A stretch of DNA of 64,000 bases from assembly GCF_025567465.1 (NCBI RefSeq), contig NZ_JAOQKI010000007.1:62001-126000 (forward strand), given 5' to 3'. This document shows, piece after piece, positions 52,254 through 61,906 of this stretch. A program made the translations under genes and the position numbers. Origin of the DNA: Roseburia_C amylophila. Lineage in GTDB: Bacteria; Bacillota; Clostridia; Lachnospirales; Lachnospiraceae. Each line of letters starts with the position of its first letter. Position 1 is the first letter of the stretch. A model generated the notes under the pieces. That model did no database searches and was not told the origin of the DNA. It was given only the letters and a program-made list of their open reading frames with translations.

Positions 52254-54224
52254 CTATTTCTTTTTATGAACGGTTCGAATCGTATGCTTCTTCTTCGTAT
52301 TCTGACTGGAAGTTTTTCTTGAAAAATTTTCAGTATTTCTGGAACTTCCAGCTTTATATTTTGTCTGATTTTGATTCGGTGTCCGCTTCGTCTTTTTCTT
52401 ACCCGAAAATACTTCTTCTTTGGCAAGCTTTCTTGGACGGATGAGGCAATGGGCATCAAAGCCGATTAAATCCGTCCGGTTCGTCCTAACTAACGCCTCA
52501 TGCACCAAATCATAATTTTCCGGATTACGATACTGTATCAGTGCTCGTTGCATGGCTTTCTCATGCGGATTGGTTGCTACATATACCGGCTCCATGGTCC
52601 GCGGGTCTAAACCCGTATAGTACATACAGGTCGATATGGTGGATGGGGTCGGATAGAAATCCTGTACCTGCTGAGGCATATAACCTAAATCTCTTAAATA
52701 CTCAGCCAAATCTACTGCCTCCTGCAGGGTCGAACCCGGATGGGAGGACATCAGATATGGTACCAGATACTGTTTTAATCCTAACCGTTCATTCATATCA
52801 TGATACTTGCGGACAAATTCATTATAAACGGAAACCGGAGGTTTTCCCATTTTCTGTAATACCGGGTCTGAAATATGCTCCGGTGCCACCTTTAGCTGTC
52901 CGCTGACATGATATTTACAAAGTTCTTCCAGAAAATTATTTTTCGTATCACATAAAAGATAGTCAAAACGGATACCGGAACGGACAAATACTTTTTTCAC
53001 GCCTTTGATATTCCGTAATTTACGAAGAAGACTGATATAATCACTATGGTCAGCAACAAGATTTTTACATGGTGTCGGGAACAGACATTGCCGGTTCTTG
53101 CAAACACCCTTTGTGAGCTGCTTCGTACATGCCGGTGCCCTGAAATTAGCAGTCGGACCACCTACATCATGGATATATCCTTTAAAATCCTTATCCTGTG
53201 TCATCTTCTTTGCTTCTGCAAGAATGGATTCATGACTTCTGGTCTGAATAATTCTGCCCTGATGAAAAGTTAAAGCACAAAAGCTGCAGCCACCAAAGCA
53301 GCCACGGTTACTGACCAGTGAAAATTTTACTTCTTCAATAGCCGGTACACCACCATCCTTTTCATAGATTGGATGATAGGTTCTCATATATGGCAGTGCG
53401 TAGATATCATCCATTTCCATCTGGGTCAATGGCTTTGCCGGAGGGTTCTGTACGACAAACATTTTCTCATCATAGGTTTCATAAATTCTTCTTGCCGTAA
53501 AAGGGTCTGTATTCTGATACTGCAGGTAAAAGCTCTTGGCATACGCTGTCTTGTCCTCTTTGATTTTATTAAAAGACGGCAATTCCAAAGCATCATAAAT
53601 ATCTTCTTTATTTCTGGTTTTAAAAACAGTTCCATCGATATAAGTAATATCCTTTACTGCAAGACCGGAAGCTAACGCATCTGCAATTTCAACAATGCTG
53701 TGCTCGCCCATTCCATAAGAAATCAAATCAGCACCGGAGTCCAAAAGAATGGAACGTTTTACCTTATTAGACCAGTAATCATAATGCCCCAGTCTTCTAA
53801 GGCTTGCTTCAATACCGCCGATAATGATTGGATTATGTTTATAGGTCTGACGGATCAGATTGCAGTAACTTACCACTGCATAATCCGGGCGTTTTCCCAT
53901 AACACCACCCGGTGAAAATGCATCATGGGCACGTCTCTTTTTCGATACGGAATAATGGTTTACCATGGAATCCATATTACCTCCGGAAACCAAAAAACCA
54001 AGCCGTGGCTCTCCCAATATGGTTACGCTTTCCTTATCCCGGTAATCCGGCTGTGCAATGATACCCACGGTATAACCATGTGCCTGCAATATTCTGCTGA
54101 TAATAGCATGTCCAAAGGAAGGATGGTCTACATATGCATCTCCGCATACATAGACGAAATCCAGCTGCTTTATCCCTGCTTCTTCCATGTCTTTTCTTGA
54201 AATTGGTAAAAAACCATTCTGCAT
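52254..54224 (-). CDS. YgiQ-family radical SAM protein
   Basis: YgiQ/UPF0313 family, 656 residues. N-terminal family domain, then the radical SAM cluster motif CFGGCSFC in SNRGCFGGCSFCALTFHQ. The C-terminal tail is Lys/Thr/Asn-rich and basic. No reaction is established for this family. It starts at ATG 54224, four bases from the rRNA pseudouridine synthase gene. Confidence 0.9.
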   Translation of the reverse strand: MQNGFLPISRKDMEEAGIKQLDFVYVCGDAYVDHPSFGHAIISRILQAHGYTVGIIAQPDYRDKESVTILGEPRLGFLVSGGNMDSMVNHYSVSKKRRAHDAFSPGGVMGKRPDYAVVSYCNLIRQTYKHNPIIIGGIEASLRRLGHYDYWSNKVKRSILLDSGADLISYGMGEHSIVEIADALASGLAVKDITYIDGTVFKTRNKEDIYDALELPSFNKIKEDKTAYAKSFYLQYQNTDPFTARRIYETYDEKMFVVQNPPAKPLTQMEMDDIYALPYMRTYHPIYEKDGGVPAIEEVKFSLVSNRGCFGGCSFCALTFHQGRIIQTRSHESILAEAKKMTQDKDFKGYIHDVGGPTANFRAPACTKQLTKGVCKNRQCLFPTPCKNLVADHSDYISLLRKLRNIKGVKKVFVRSGIRFDYLLCDTKNNFLEELCKYHVSGQLKVAPEHISDPVLQKMGKPPVSVYNEFVRKYHDMNERLGLKQYLVPYLMSSHPGSTLQEAVDLAEYLRDLGYMPQQVQDFYPTPSTISTCMYYTGLDPRTMEPVYVATNPHEKAMQRALIQYRNPENYDLVHEALVRTNRTDLIGFDAHCLIRPRKLAKEEVFSGKKKTKRTPNQNQTKYKAGSSRNTENFSRKTSSQNTKKKHTIRTVHKKK

Positions 54225-54228
54225 CCTC

Positions 54229-54945
54229 TTATCCTTCCTTTAATGCCTGTAATTCTGACTTCGTCAATGCGCGATACGCTCCTGTTGCCAGAGTTTCATC
54301 CAGCTTTAAGCTTCCCATGGAAAGTCGTTTTAAATAAATGACCTTTTTTCCTGTTTTTTCAAACATCCGCTTAATCTGATGATATTTTCCTTCGGTAATA
54401 GTAACTTCAATTTCTGATTCTGAATCACTTTTTAAAATCACAAGTTCAGCAGGCTTTGTGAGGTTTTTCTCTCCGATATCAAGACCCTTCCGAAAAGCCG
54501 TAACATCTTCAGCAGTCACTTTTCCTTCTATTCTGGCATAATAAGTTTTTGCCACATGTTTCTTCGGAGATAAAAGCTCATGAGCCAACGCACCGTCATT
54601 GGTAATAAGGAGCAGCCCTTCCGTATCCTTATCCAGTCTGCCTACCGGAAACAAATCTTTTCTTACAGCATCTTCTATGAAAGAAACTACAGTTGGAAAA
54701 TGCTTATCTTCCGTGGCACTGACACAGCCGGCAGGCTTATTTAGCATATAATATTCCCACTGGGAATAATTAACCTTTTCACCTTCGAGGTTAACAATAT
54801 CATTTTCCGGTGAAATCTTATATTCCGGACGTTTGATGATTTCTCCATTTACGGTAACACGTCCCTTAGAAATATAGGTTTTCACCTGGCTTCTGCTTCC
54901 TTTACCCATTTCTGTTAAAAATTTATCTAATCTCAAATCTTTCAT
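54229..54945 (-). CDS. RsuA-like 16S rRNA pseudouridine synthase
   Basis: RsuA/RluB/RluE family, 238 residues: N-terminal S4 domain (RLDKFLTEMGKGSRSQVKTY) and catalytic motif GRLDKDTEGLLLITNDG. The motif YHQIKRMF near the C-terminus is typical. Probable 16S rRNA target. Confidence 0.88.
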   Translation of the reverse strand: MKDLRLDKFLTEMGKGSRSQVKTYISKGRVTVNGEIIKRPEYKISPENDIVNLEGEKVNYSQWEYYMLNKPAGCVSATEDKHFPTVVSFIEDAVRKDLFPVGRLDKDTEGLLLITNDGALAHELLSPKKHVAKTYYARIEGKVTAEDVTAFRKGLDIGEKNLTKPAELVILKSDSESEIEVTITEGKYHQIKRMFEKTGKKVIYLKRLSMGSLKLDETLATGAYRALTKSELQALKEG

Positions 54946-55043
54946 TCTGATACGTTCCTTTACTACTCTGATTTGGCAGACACCGCGATAACTCGAGAAG
55001 CTCGCAAAGCGTGTTTCTTATAATTCAAATCCTAATTTAAATC

Positions 55044-55898
55044 TTAATATTGATAATGTAATATTTTCTTCTCCTGATAGAGATATTGCAGGACGGAATA
55101 GGAATTTACACTAAACTCCTGTTTATTTTCATCATTTAAATAAATTCCAAAATGAAGATGCACATCAAAATTACCGGCGGTTCCTTCTGTCTTAGAATAT
55201 CCGGTATCTCCCATAAATGCAATCAGCTCTCCGGCATGAATTTCATCCCCAACGGAAAGTCCCTCTGCATAATCCGACAGATGTGCATAGTAGAAATATG
55301 CTCCATGGGGACTCCGGATTCCGATACGATAACCCCCAAGTTCCAGCCAGCCCATCTGTTCTATGGTTCCGTCACTGACACTGATTACCGGGTAATTTCC
55401 CCGTTCATTGATATCTGCCATAATATCACAGCCTTCATGTCCTCTGTCTCCACCATAAGTGCGGCTCTGCATCCAGGTGTCTCCAAAAGTTACTTTTTTC
55501 TCTTCGTCCCAGATGGTATCCGGAACCGGAAAATAGACAATGTCAGACCAGATACTGTCTAAATAGGCTTCCTGCTTTTCAATTTCTTCTTTATGAAAAT
55601 GCAGCAATCTTTTGTATACATCTTTCAGTTCGTTTTTTTCTGTTAAATCTGAAGCATAATATGCCAGAAGATAGCGGGTAAATGTCATATCGTCCTGAGC
55701 CTCACCATCTTCAGACTCATATTCCCTGAATTTTAACACCGTTTCCGGAGAGACTTCCTGATTCCGAAGTTTCTGAAAGAACTCCTGTTGTTCAAATGCT
55801 ATATAAAAGGCTGCCCGCTTTTGAATCTGCTGTAACAGGCTGCAGTCTATGACCAACAGCAAAAAAAAGAGAATAATGACACAAATTTTCTTCTTCAT
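55044..55898 (-). CDS. M23-family metallopeptidase
   Basis: Extracytoplasmic M23 peptidase (peptidoglycan endopeptidase type), 284 residues. N-terminal membrane segment (VIILFFLLLVIDCSLL), a helical middle part, then the peptidase domain with zinc motifs HEGCD (H-x3-D) and HLHFG (H-x-H). ATG 55898 is preceded by GCGGATTATT, a weak SD. It is divergent from ylbJ. Confidence 0.82.
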   Translation of the reverse strand: MKKKICVIILFFLLLVIDCSLLQQIQKRAAFYIAFEQQEFFQKLRNQEVSPETVLKFREYESEDGEAQDDMTFTRYLLAYYASDLTEKNELKDVYKRLLHFHKEEIEKQEAYLDSIWSDIVYFPVPDTIWDEEKKVTFGDTWMQSRTYGGDRGHEGCDIMADINERGNYPVISVSDGTIEQMGWLELGGYRIGIRSPHGAYFYYAHLSDYAEGLSVGDEIHAGELIAFMGDTGYSKTEGTAGNFDVHLHFGIYLNDENKQEFSVNSYSVLQYLYQEKKILHYQY

Positions 55899-55939
55899 AA
55901 TAATCCGCATAAAAGTTATTTTATACAATATATTGAACT

Positions 55940-56854
55940 ATGAAAAAAACTATTTCTCTTCTGATTCTTTTTTTGTGCTTAATATTATTATTTGTGCATC
56001 CCATGCTTACGGTATCAGCCGCAGCAAATGGCCTTATGCTCTGGTATCAGAATATTCTGCCTGCATTGCTTCCTTTTGCCATTCTATCCAATATTCTGAT
56101 TTCATCCGGGGTTTTTTATCATATTTCAGGAATCCTCTATCCATTCATCCATCTCCTGATTCCCTGCAGCAGAAATGCCTGTTTTCCACTTCTGTCAGGT
56201 TTTCTATTTGGTTTTCCTATGGGAAGCCGTATCTGTGCCCAGATGTTAGAAGAAAATCAATTGTCGAGAGAAGAGGCTGTCATTCTCTTTGCCATCTGCA
56301 ATAATATCAGTCCCATGTTCATTGCAAGCTATATTGTTCACGATACACTCCGGCAGGACGGTCTTTTATTACCGACACTTGGGATTCTCTATCTGCCGCC
56401 CCTGATTCTATGCCGCATTCTCTATGCTTTTCAGTGTAATAATCTAAGGCAAAAAGAAACGGCACCACGATTAAAATTAAACTTTTCAATCATCGATGCC
56501 GGTATCATGAACGGTTTTGAAATTCTTTGTAAACTCGGTGGATATATCATGCTCTTTTCTATTCTGTTAGAACAGATTACCTTTTATGTGCCACAAAAGC
56601 TCTTACAATTACCACTTTGTATTTCATTAGAAGTTACTAATGGAATCCGGCAGATTTCCGAAGAAGCTCTCTCTCCACAACTTGGTTATGCCTTAATTTT
56701 AAGTCTTACCTCTTTTGGCGGATTATGCGGCTTCGCCCAGACCTATTCCATGGTTGCAAGCCAGAAGCTTTCCATGAAATATTATCTGCTGGTCCGAATC
56801 AGTCTTGCATTCTGTGCTTTCCTTCTGGGGTACATGATATATCCGGCAGGATAA
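55940..56854 (+). CDS. ylbJ: Sporulation integral membrane protein YlbJ
   Basis: YlbJ-type nucleoside-recognition/Gate-domain membrane protein, 304 residues, about eight hydrophobic segments. Family residues: LPFAILSNILISSG and PLLSGFLFGFPMGSR. In B. subtilis it is a forespore-formation gene in the mother cell regulon, next to coaD and rsmD, which are also near here. The ATG at 55940 has no clear SD; a TATACAAT -10-like element lies at 55922-55929, only about ten bases upstream. Confidence 0.82.
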   Translation: MKKTISLLILFLCLILLFVHPMLTVSAAANGLMLWYQNILPALLPFAILSNILISSGVFYHISGILYPFIHLLIPCSRNACFPLLSGFLFGFPMGSRICAQMLEENQLSREEAVILFAICNNISPMFIASYIVHDTLRQDGLLLPTLGILYLPPLILCRILYAFQCNNLRQKETAPRLKLNFSIIDAGIMNGFEILCKLGGYIMLFSILLEQITFYVPQKLLQLPLCISLEVTNGIRQISEEALSPQLGYALILSLTSFGGLCGFAQTYSMVASQKLSMKYYLLVRISLAFCAFLLGYMIYPAG

Positions 56855-56861
56855 ATATATA

Positions 56862-57494
56862 TTACTCTTCCGGAATCTCATTTGCCGGTGCTTCCTGTGT
56901 GGCAGGCTCTGCTGCTGTTGTTTCCTGTTTTGCCTGTCCGGAAGAAGCATCTTCTTCCTCTGGAAGCAGTTCATTCCGGTTTGCCGTCACAACATCCAGA
57001 CAACCCTGAAGGGTATGAATCAGATTATCATATCTTGCCTGTGAACCTTCAATGGCATGACTTAAAATTTCTTCAATATTCTTAAGACTGCTGTCCGTAT
57101 ACTGAATTGCACCCATACGGATATTATTGGCATCATTGGTTGCTTTATCAAGAATCTCCTGTGCCTGCTTGGTAGCAATCATAACAACCTCATTTGCCTG
57201 GGCATAAGCCTGTTGCATAATCTGGTGTTCACTGACAAGCTCGCTGGTCTGTACCTGTGCCTGAGCAATGATGGCATCTGCTTTTGCCTGGGCATCTGCC
57301 AGAATAGCTTCTTTGTTGCTGATAATCTTCTGATAACGCTTGATTTCTTCCGGCGTTTTCATTTTTAATTCCGTCAGAAGTTCTTCTAACTCATCCTTAT
57401 TAACAACAATTTTTGTACTGGATAATGGCTGATATTTGCAATTATCAATATATTCTTCGATTTCTTCTATGATTTGTTCCATTCTGCTACTCAT
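56862..57494 (-). CDS. Coiled-coil protein, DivIVA/ATPase-subunit-like
   Basis: Protein of 210 residues with a long Ala/Gln/Glu-rich coiled coil (about residues 55-170, KAEAILADAQAKADAI-like stretch) and a low-complexity acidic, Pro/Ala-rich tail (about 180-210). Homologues are labelled vacuolar ATPase subunit H-like or DivIVA-like, neither proven. ATG 57494 has AAGGAGTG upstream. It precedes ylbJ in the opposite orientation and follows coaD by 12 bases. Confidence 0.65.
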   Translation of the reverse strand: MSSRMEQIIEEIEEYIDNCKYQPLSSTKIVVNKDELEELLTELKMKTPEEIKRYQKIISNKEAILADAQAKADAIIAQAQVQTSELVSEHQIMQQAYAQANEVVMIATKQAQEILDKATNDANNIRMGAIQYTDSSLKNIEEILSHAIEGSQARYDNLIHTLQGCLDVVTANRNELLPEEEDASSGQAKQETTAAEPATQEAPANEIPEE

Positions 57495-57506
57495 CGTCCA
57501 CACTCC

Positions 57507-57995
57507 TTATTTTTTGATATTATATTTATCATAAATCCGCTCTATAAACTGTGGTGGGACAAAATGAGAAATATCGCCACCATAAGAAGCATATTCCTTT
57601 ACAATTGTAGAGCTGAGATAGGAATATTTTACATTCGTTGTAAGAAATACCGTATCTATCTTTGGATTTACACGATGGTTCGACTGTGCAATCTGAAGTT
57701 CATATTCAAAGTCCGTTACCGCACGCAATCCTCTGACGATAATAGTTGCATCAATTTTTTCCATAAAGTCAACTAAAAGACCGTCAAAAGAAGCAACTGT
57801 TACATTCGGCATATCTTTTGTTATCTCTTTTAACATACTAACACGTTCATCTAAAGAAAACAACGAGTTTTTTGCACTGTTATTTAAAACTCCCACAACC
57901 AGCTCGTCCACTATTTTCGAAGCACGTTCAATCATGTCAACATGACCATTTGTGACCGGGTCAAAGCTGCCCGGATAGATTGCTTTTTTCATCAT
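57507..57995 (-). CDS. coaD: Phosphopantetheine adenylyltransferase
   Basis: CoaD, 162 residues, makes dephospho-CoA from phosphopantetheine and ATP. Nucleotidyltransferase motif GSFDPVTNGHVDMIERA at the N-terminus and SSTIVKEYASYGGD near the C-terminus. AGAAAGGA precedes the ATG. rsmD is next upstream, the usual pair. Confidence 0.96.
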   Translation of the reverse strand: MMKKAIYPGSFDPVTNGHVDMIERASKIVDELVVGVLNNSAKNSLFSLDERVSMLKEITKDMPNVTVASFDGLLVDFMEKIDATIIVRGLRAVTDFEYELQIAQSNHRVNPKIDTVFLTTNVKYSYLSSTIVKEYASYGGDISHFVPPQFIERIYDKYNIKK

Positions 57996-57998
57996 AGG

Positions 57999-58553
57999 TT
58001 ATTCCTTTCTGGATATAAAGGCATGTAAATTTGTCTTATATTTTTTGCATTTATCAAGTGTAAAACCAAGCTCCTCAAGATACTCAAAACCAGTCTTTAG
58101 GGACGCTTCTACAATAATTACCGTATCTTCATCTACCAGGGTCGATTTAGAAAGCAGCATCAGCACATCCTTTTCCAGTTCCTGATTGTAAGGCGGATCC
58201 ATGAAAATAATCTGGAATGTCCCTTTTCCTTCCAGACTCCGGATAGCTGCCATAACATCCATCTGCATTAAACGACACTGGTCATTAAATTGGGTAAAGT
58301 TAATATTATCCTGTATACATGCTGCTGCTTTTTTCCCACTTTCCACAAAAACAGCTTCTTTCGCTCCACGGCTGACAGCTTCCAATCCAATCTGTCCGCT
58401 TCCTGCAAACAAATCTAAGAACCGGCAGTCTGCAATCTCGTATTGCAGCATATTAAAAAGTGTTTCTTTAATACGGTCTGTTGTCGGTCTTGTGTCTATG
58501 CCTTCAATTGTTTTCAATGGAAGGCTTCTTCCTTTTCCGGCTATTATTCTCAT
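57999..58553 (-). CDS. rsmD: 16S rRNA G966 N2-methyltransferase
   Basis: RsmD, 184 residues. SAM-binding motif FLDLFAGSGQIGLEAVSRGA and the catalytic DPPY in IIFMDPPY. It methylates G966 of 16S rRNA. It shares one base with the upstream cinA-type gene (TAATG). Confidence 0.95.
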   Translation of the reverse strand: MRIIAGKGRSLPLKTIEGIDTRPTTDRIKETLFNMLQYEIADCRFLDLFAGSGQIGLEAVSRGAKEAVFVESGKKAAACIQDNINFTQFNDQCRLMQMDVMAAIRSLEGKGTFQIIFMDPPYNQELEKDVLMLLSKSTLVDEDTVIIVEASLKTGFEYLEELGFTLDKCKKYKTNLHAFISRKE

Positions 58554-59047
58554 TAAAATCCCTCTTTTATCAGTAAATCATCCAGTTCCTGCAATGCCGT
58601 CTCCACCGCATGCATACGCACTTCACTACGGTCTCCGGAAAATACATAACGCATAACTTTCACAAAATCATTTATTTTATAACCAATGTATACCAGTCCT
58701 ACCGGGAACTTTTCACTTCCACCGCCGGGACCTGCAATACCGGTTACTGAGATTCCGACATTCGTACCTGCAACTTTTGTTACACCACGAACCATTTCTT
58801 CTGCTACTTCTTTACTTACTGCAGTGTGTTTCTGCAAGGTCTCTTCCGATACACCTAGTACTTTATGCTTTACCGCATCCGAGTAAGTGATATAAGATTC
58901 TTCCAGCACATCCGAAGCACCCGGCACATTAATCAAAGTTGCGGCTACAAGTCCTCCGGTACAGGATTCTGCGGCAGCAATGGATAAATGATTCTCCGCC
59001 AGCCGTTTTACAATTTTATCTTCCAGGTTTTCCTGTCTTTTTTCCAT
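58553..59047 (-). CDS. CinA C-terminal amidase (nicotinamide mononucleotide deamidase type)
   Basis: Stand-alone CinA C-terminal domain (PncC-like), 164 residues, with AAAESCTGGLVAATL and VSVTGIAGPGGGSEKFPVG. The N-terminal CinA pyrophosphatase domain is absent. It probably hydrolyses NMN to NaMN. Confidence 0.9.
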   Translation of the reverse strand: MEKRQENLEDKIVKRLAENHLSIAAAESCTGGLVAATLINVPGASDVLEESYITYSDAVKHKVLGVSEETLQKHTAVSKEVAEEMVRGVTKVAGTNVGISVTGIAGPGGGSEKFPVGLVYIGYKINDFVKVMRYVFSGDRSEVRMHAVETALQELDDLLIKEGF

Positions 59048-59058
59048 GGGAATCCTCT

Positions 59059-59601
59059 TTATTTCTGTTCTTTTAAAACAGCTCTGTTTTTCCAGAGATA
59101 ATCAATTAGAGATACAACCGTTAATACCAGTGCAATATAAGTAAGTACGGTTCCTAATAACTGGAAGTAACAGTTATCAAAATTAAGAATCAATACAATG
59201 ACCATAAGCATCTGGAATGTGGTCTTAAATTTGCCCCAGTAGCTGGCTGCAATTACAACGCCGTTATCAGCTGCTACCAGACGGAAACCACTGATGATAA
59301 ACTCACGGCTGATAATTACGATTACAATCCAGGCTGCAAGCTGTCCGGTTTCAATCAGGCAGATCATTGCGGCACATACCAGCAGTTTATCCGCAAGCGG
59401 GTCCATAAATTTGCCGAAATCTGTCACAAGATTATACTTTCTTGCAATCTTCCCATCCAAAAGGTCTGTAAGACTTGCTACAATAAAGATTGCTACAGCA
59501 ATATAATTTGCATAACCCGGACAAATCGGTGCCAACATAAACACTACAAAAAACGGAATCAAAATCACTCTGAAAATTGTTAATTTGTTTGGTAAATTCA
59601 T
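59059..59601 (-). CDS. pgsA: CDP-diacylglycerol-glycerol-3-phosphate 3-phosphatidyltransferase
   Basis: PgsA, 180 residues, first step of phosphatidylglycerol synthesis. The CDP-alcohol phosphotransferase motif D-G-x2-A-R-x8-G-x3-D-x3-D is complete in DLLDGKIARKYNLVTDFG and KFMDPLADK. About five membrane segments. It overlaps rimO by four bases (ATGA). Confidence 0.95.
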   Translation of the reverse strand: MNLPNKLTIFRVILIPFFVVFMLAPICPGYANYIAVAIFIVASLTDLLDGKIARKYNLVTDFGKFMDPLADKLLVCAAMICLIETGQLAAWIVIVIISREFIISGFRLVAADNGVVIAASYWGKFKTTFQMLMVIVLILNFDNCYFQLLGTVLTYIALVLTVVSLIDYLWKNRAVLKEQK

Positions 59602-60920
59602 GCTAATTCTCCTATCAAATCATATTCATAAGCTCCGGTTACTTTTACTTTGGCAAAGTCTCCGGTCATTAAGGTTTCCTCTGTATTTACAAAAATATAT
59701 CCGTCAATAGATGGCGCATCACGGTAGGTTCTTCCTACATAAGCATTCTCATCTGCAACTTTTCCTTCGATAAAAGCATAAAGTTCACGGTCAACCATAT
59801 CTTCATTTTTCTCAAAAATAATTTCTTCCTGAAGCTCCATGACTTCCTGTTGCCACAGCTTCTTCGTCTCTTCCGGAATCTGATTTTCCATCTCAGCTGC
59901 TTTCGTTCCTTCTTCCGGAGAATAGGTAAATGCGCCCAGACGGTCAAATTTCATTTCCTGTACGAATTCCAACAGTTCTTTATGCTGCTCTTCTGTCTCT
60001 CCCGGGAAGCCACAGATTAAAGTGGTCCGGAGCGTAATATCCGGAATTTCTTTCCGCAGATGATGAATAATACGAACCAGATCATCCTTATTGGTCTTTC
60101 TTCCCATTCTCTTTAATACATCTGAATTTGCATGCTGAATCGGAATATCCAGATAATGGCAGACTTTATCATTTCGTTTGATTGCTTCAATCAGTTCATC
60201 ATCAATTTCTTCCGGATAACAGTAAAGAATACGAATCCAGTACAATCCCGGAATCTTGTTTAATTCATCTAAAAGCCGGTGCAGGGATTTTTTTCCATAG
60301 AGGTCAATTCCGTAAAGAGTGGTCTCCTGGGCTACCAGAATCAATTCCTTTACACCGCCCTCTACCAGTTCTCTGGCTGTTGCTACCAGTTCTTCTATCG
60401 GAATACTGCGGTAGTTACCTCTGATATATGGAATGATGCAGTAAGTACAGCGTTTGTTACAGCCTTCTGCAATTTTTAAATGGGCATAATGTCCACCGGT
60501 AGTAACACATCGTTTGGTATGCAAGGTCGGAAGTCCTTCCAGTGAATTTAAATTGGTATAATGTTTTCCTGCCATAACTTCTTTCACAGCAGAAACAATA
60601 TTATCATAGGAATTGGTTCCAAGAATTGCATCTACTTCCGGTATTTCTTCCTCAATCTCACTCCGGTAACGCTGGGCAAGGCACCCGGTTACAATCAATG
60701 CCTTTGCATGTCCGGTTTTCTTATATTCTGCCATTTCAAGTATTGTGTTAATACTCTCTTCTTTGGCATCATTGATAAAACAACAGGTATTAATTACTAT
60801 CACATCTGCCTGCGTTTCATCATCAATAATGGTATATCCGGCATCACGGATCATACCAAGCATATATTCTGAATCTACCAGGTTCTTATCACACCCCAGC
60901 GATACAAAGAAAATATTCAT
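59598..60920 (-). CDS. rimO: Ribosomal protein S12 methylthiotransferase
   Basis: RimO, 440 residues, a radical SAM enzyme adding a methylthio group to S12 Asp88. N-terminal UPF0004 domain with cluster cysteines (VSLGCDKNLVDSEYMLG, NTCCFI, GCLAQRY), radical SAM motif CNKRCTYC, and a C-terminal TRAM domain. It is followed by pgsA. Confidence 0.94.
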   Translation of the reverse strand: MNIFFVSLGCDKNLVDSEYMLGMIRDAGYTIIDDETQADVIVINTCCFINDAKEESINTILEMAEYKKTGHAKALIVTGCLAQRYRSEIEEEIPEVDAILGTNSYDNIVSAVKEVMAGKHYTNLNSLEGLPTLHTKRCVTTGGHYAHLKIAEGCNKRCTYCIIPYIRGNYRSIPIEELVATARELVEGGVKELILVAQETTLYGIDLYGKKSLHRLLDELNKIPGLYWIRILYCYPEEIDDELIEAIKRNDKVCHYLDIPIQHANSDVLKRMGRKTNKDDLVRIIHHLRKEIPDITLRTTLICGFPGETEEQHKELLEFVQEMKFDRLGAFTYSPEEGTKAAEMENQIPEETKKLWQQEVMELQEEIIFEKNEDMVDRELYAFIEGKVADENAYVGRTYRDAPSIDGYIFVNTEETLMTGDFAKVKVTGAYEYDLIGELA

Positions 60921-60976
60921 TCATTCCTCCGTAACAGGAAAGAGTCCTGTATATATTTTTCTCTTACATGACGAAA

Positions 60977-61003
60977 GGGTTACCAAACCATGTTGGCAAC
61001 CCC
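60977..61003 (-). terminator. Probable terminator after rpoZ
   Basis: GGGTTACCAA (60977-60986) pairs with TTGGCAACCC (60992-61001), 10 bases per arm with one A-C mismatch. On the minus strand it is followed by TTTC, a short T tract. It lies between rpoZ and rimO and would partly separate the two transcripts. A further hairpin ACAGGA/TCCTGT (60934-60950) lies in the rimO leader. Confidence 0.45.
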
Positions 61004-61009
61004 GCTATG

Positions 61010-61264
61010 CTACTCGTTATCTTCTGAAACAGCATCTTCTCCCATGATTTTTACCTTTCCGGTATAAAGCTCTTCTACTGCGATAGAAAGCGGTTTCTTT
61101 CCTTTTGCATTTTCAACCAATGGTTCATCTCCACCGATAATCTGTCTTGCTCTCTTTGCAGTAGCAATTACAATAGAATATCTGCTGTTTACGACCGGTT
61201 CTTCTCCGATTTCAACGTCGTTATTTACGACCTTCATTAACTCAACATAAGATGGATGTATCAT
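61010..61264 (-). CDS. rpoZ: RNA polymerase omega subunit
   Basis: RpoZ, 84 residues, helps beta-prime folding and assembly of RNA polymerase. Family core: NSRYSIVIATAKRARQI. It follows gmk by three bases, the standard order. Confidence 0.94.
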   Translation of the reverse strand: MIHPSYVELMKVVNNDVEIGEEPVVNSRYSIVIATAKRARQIIGGDEPLVENAKGKKPLSIAVEELYTGKVKIMGEDAVSEDNE

Positions 61265-61267
61265 AAT

Positions 61268-61903
61268 TTATTCTCCTTTCGAAAAGCACTTCAGCTCTTC
61301 TCTGATTTTATTGATGAAATTTATATTACGTGATGCACAATCATGCTCGTTCTCAATGATGCTATGGATATTCTCCACACATGCAGGGACGGTATCGTTC
61401 ACCACAATGTAATCATACTGATTCATAAACTCTGCTTCCTGGGATGCTCTGCTTAATCTTGCATTGATGGTTGCCATATCTTCAGTTCCACGATTCACCA
61501 GGCGGTTCTTTAATTCATCCGCATCCGGTGGTGTTACAAAGATTAAGATGGTGTCCGGGAAACGTTTCTTTACGTCAAGTGCTCCCTGAATCTCTATCTC
61601 AAGAATTACATCTTTTCCAGCCTCTAACTGTTCATCTACATAGGCTTTTGGTGTACCATAATAATTTCCCACATAACAGGCATGCTCAATTAACGCATTG
61701 TCTGCTATCATCTGTTCAAATTCTTCTCTGGTACGAAAGAAATAATCAACACCATCCACTTCTCCGGGTCTCGGATTTCTCGTGGTAGCTGAAACAGATA
61801 ATGCATACGTATCCTTGTACTCCGCCATCAGAGCTTTCATCACAGTGCCTTTGCCGGCACCGGAGAAACCGGATACTACGGTTAATATACCTTTTCTTTT
61901 CAT
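61268..61903 (-). CDS. gmk: Guanylate kinase
   Basis: Gmk, 211 residues, phosphorylates GMP to GDP. P-loop SGFSGAGKGTV at the N-terminus and the GMP-binding TTRNPRPGEVDGVDYFF. It follows remA by three bases. Confidence 0.96.
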   Translation of the reverse strand: MKRKGILTVVSGFSGAGKGTVMKALMAEYKDTYALSVSATTRNPRPGEVDGVDYFFRTREEFEQMIADNALIEHACYVGNYYGTPKAYVDEQLEAGKDVILEIEIQGALDVKKRFPDTILIFVTPPDADELKNRLVNRGTEDMATINARLSRASQEAEFMNQYDYIVVNDTVPACVENIHSIIENEHDCASRNINFINKIREELKCFSKGE

Positions 61904-61906
61904 TTA

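Noticed and set aside
53373..53675. Plus-strand reading frame of 100 codons inside the YgiQ gene
   Set aside because: It is a shadow of the minus-strand radical SAM gene, with Cys/Ile-rich nonsense composition and no SD.
54950..55043. Hairpin-like sequence between the M23 gene and the rRNA pseudouridine synthase
   Set aside because: Pairing GAAGCTCGC/GCGTGTTTC has two mismatches and no T-tract; not enough to call a terminator.
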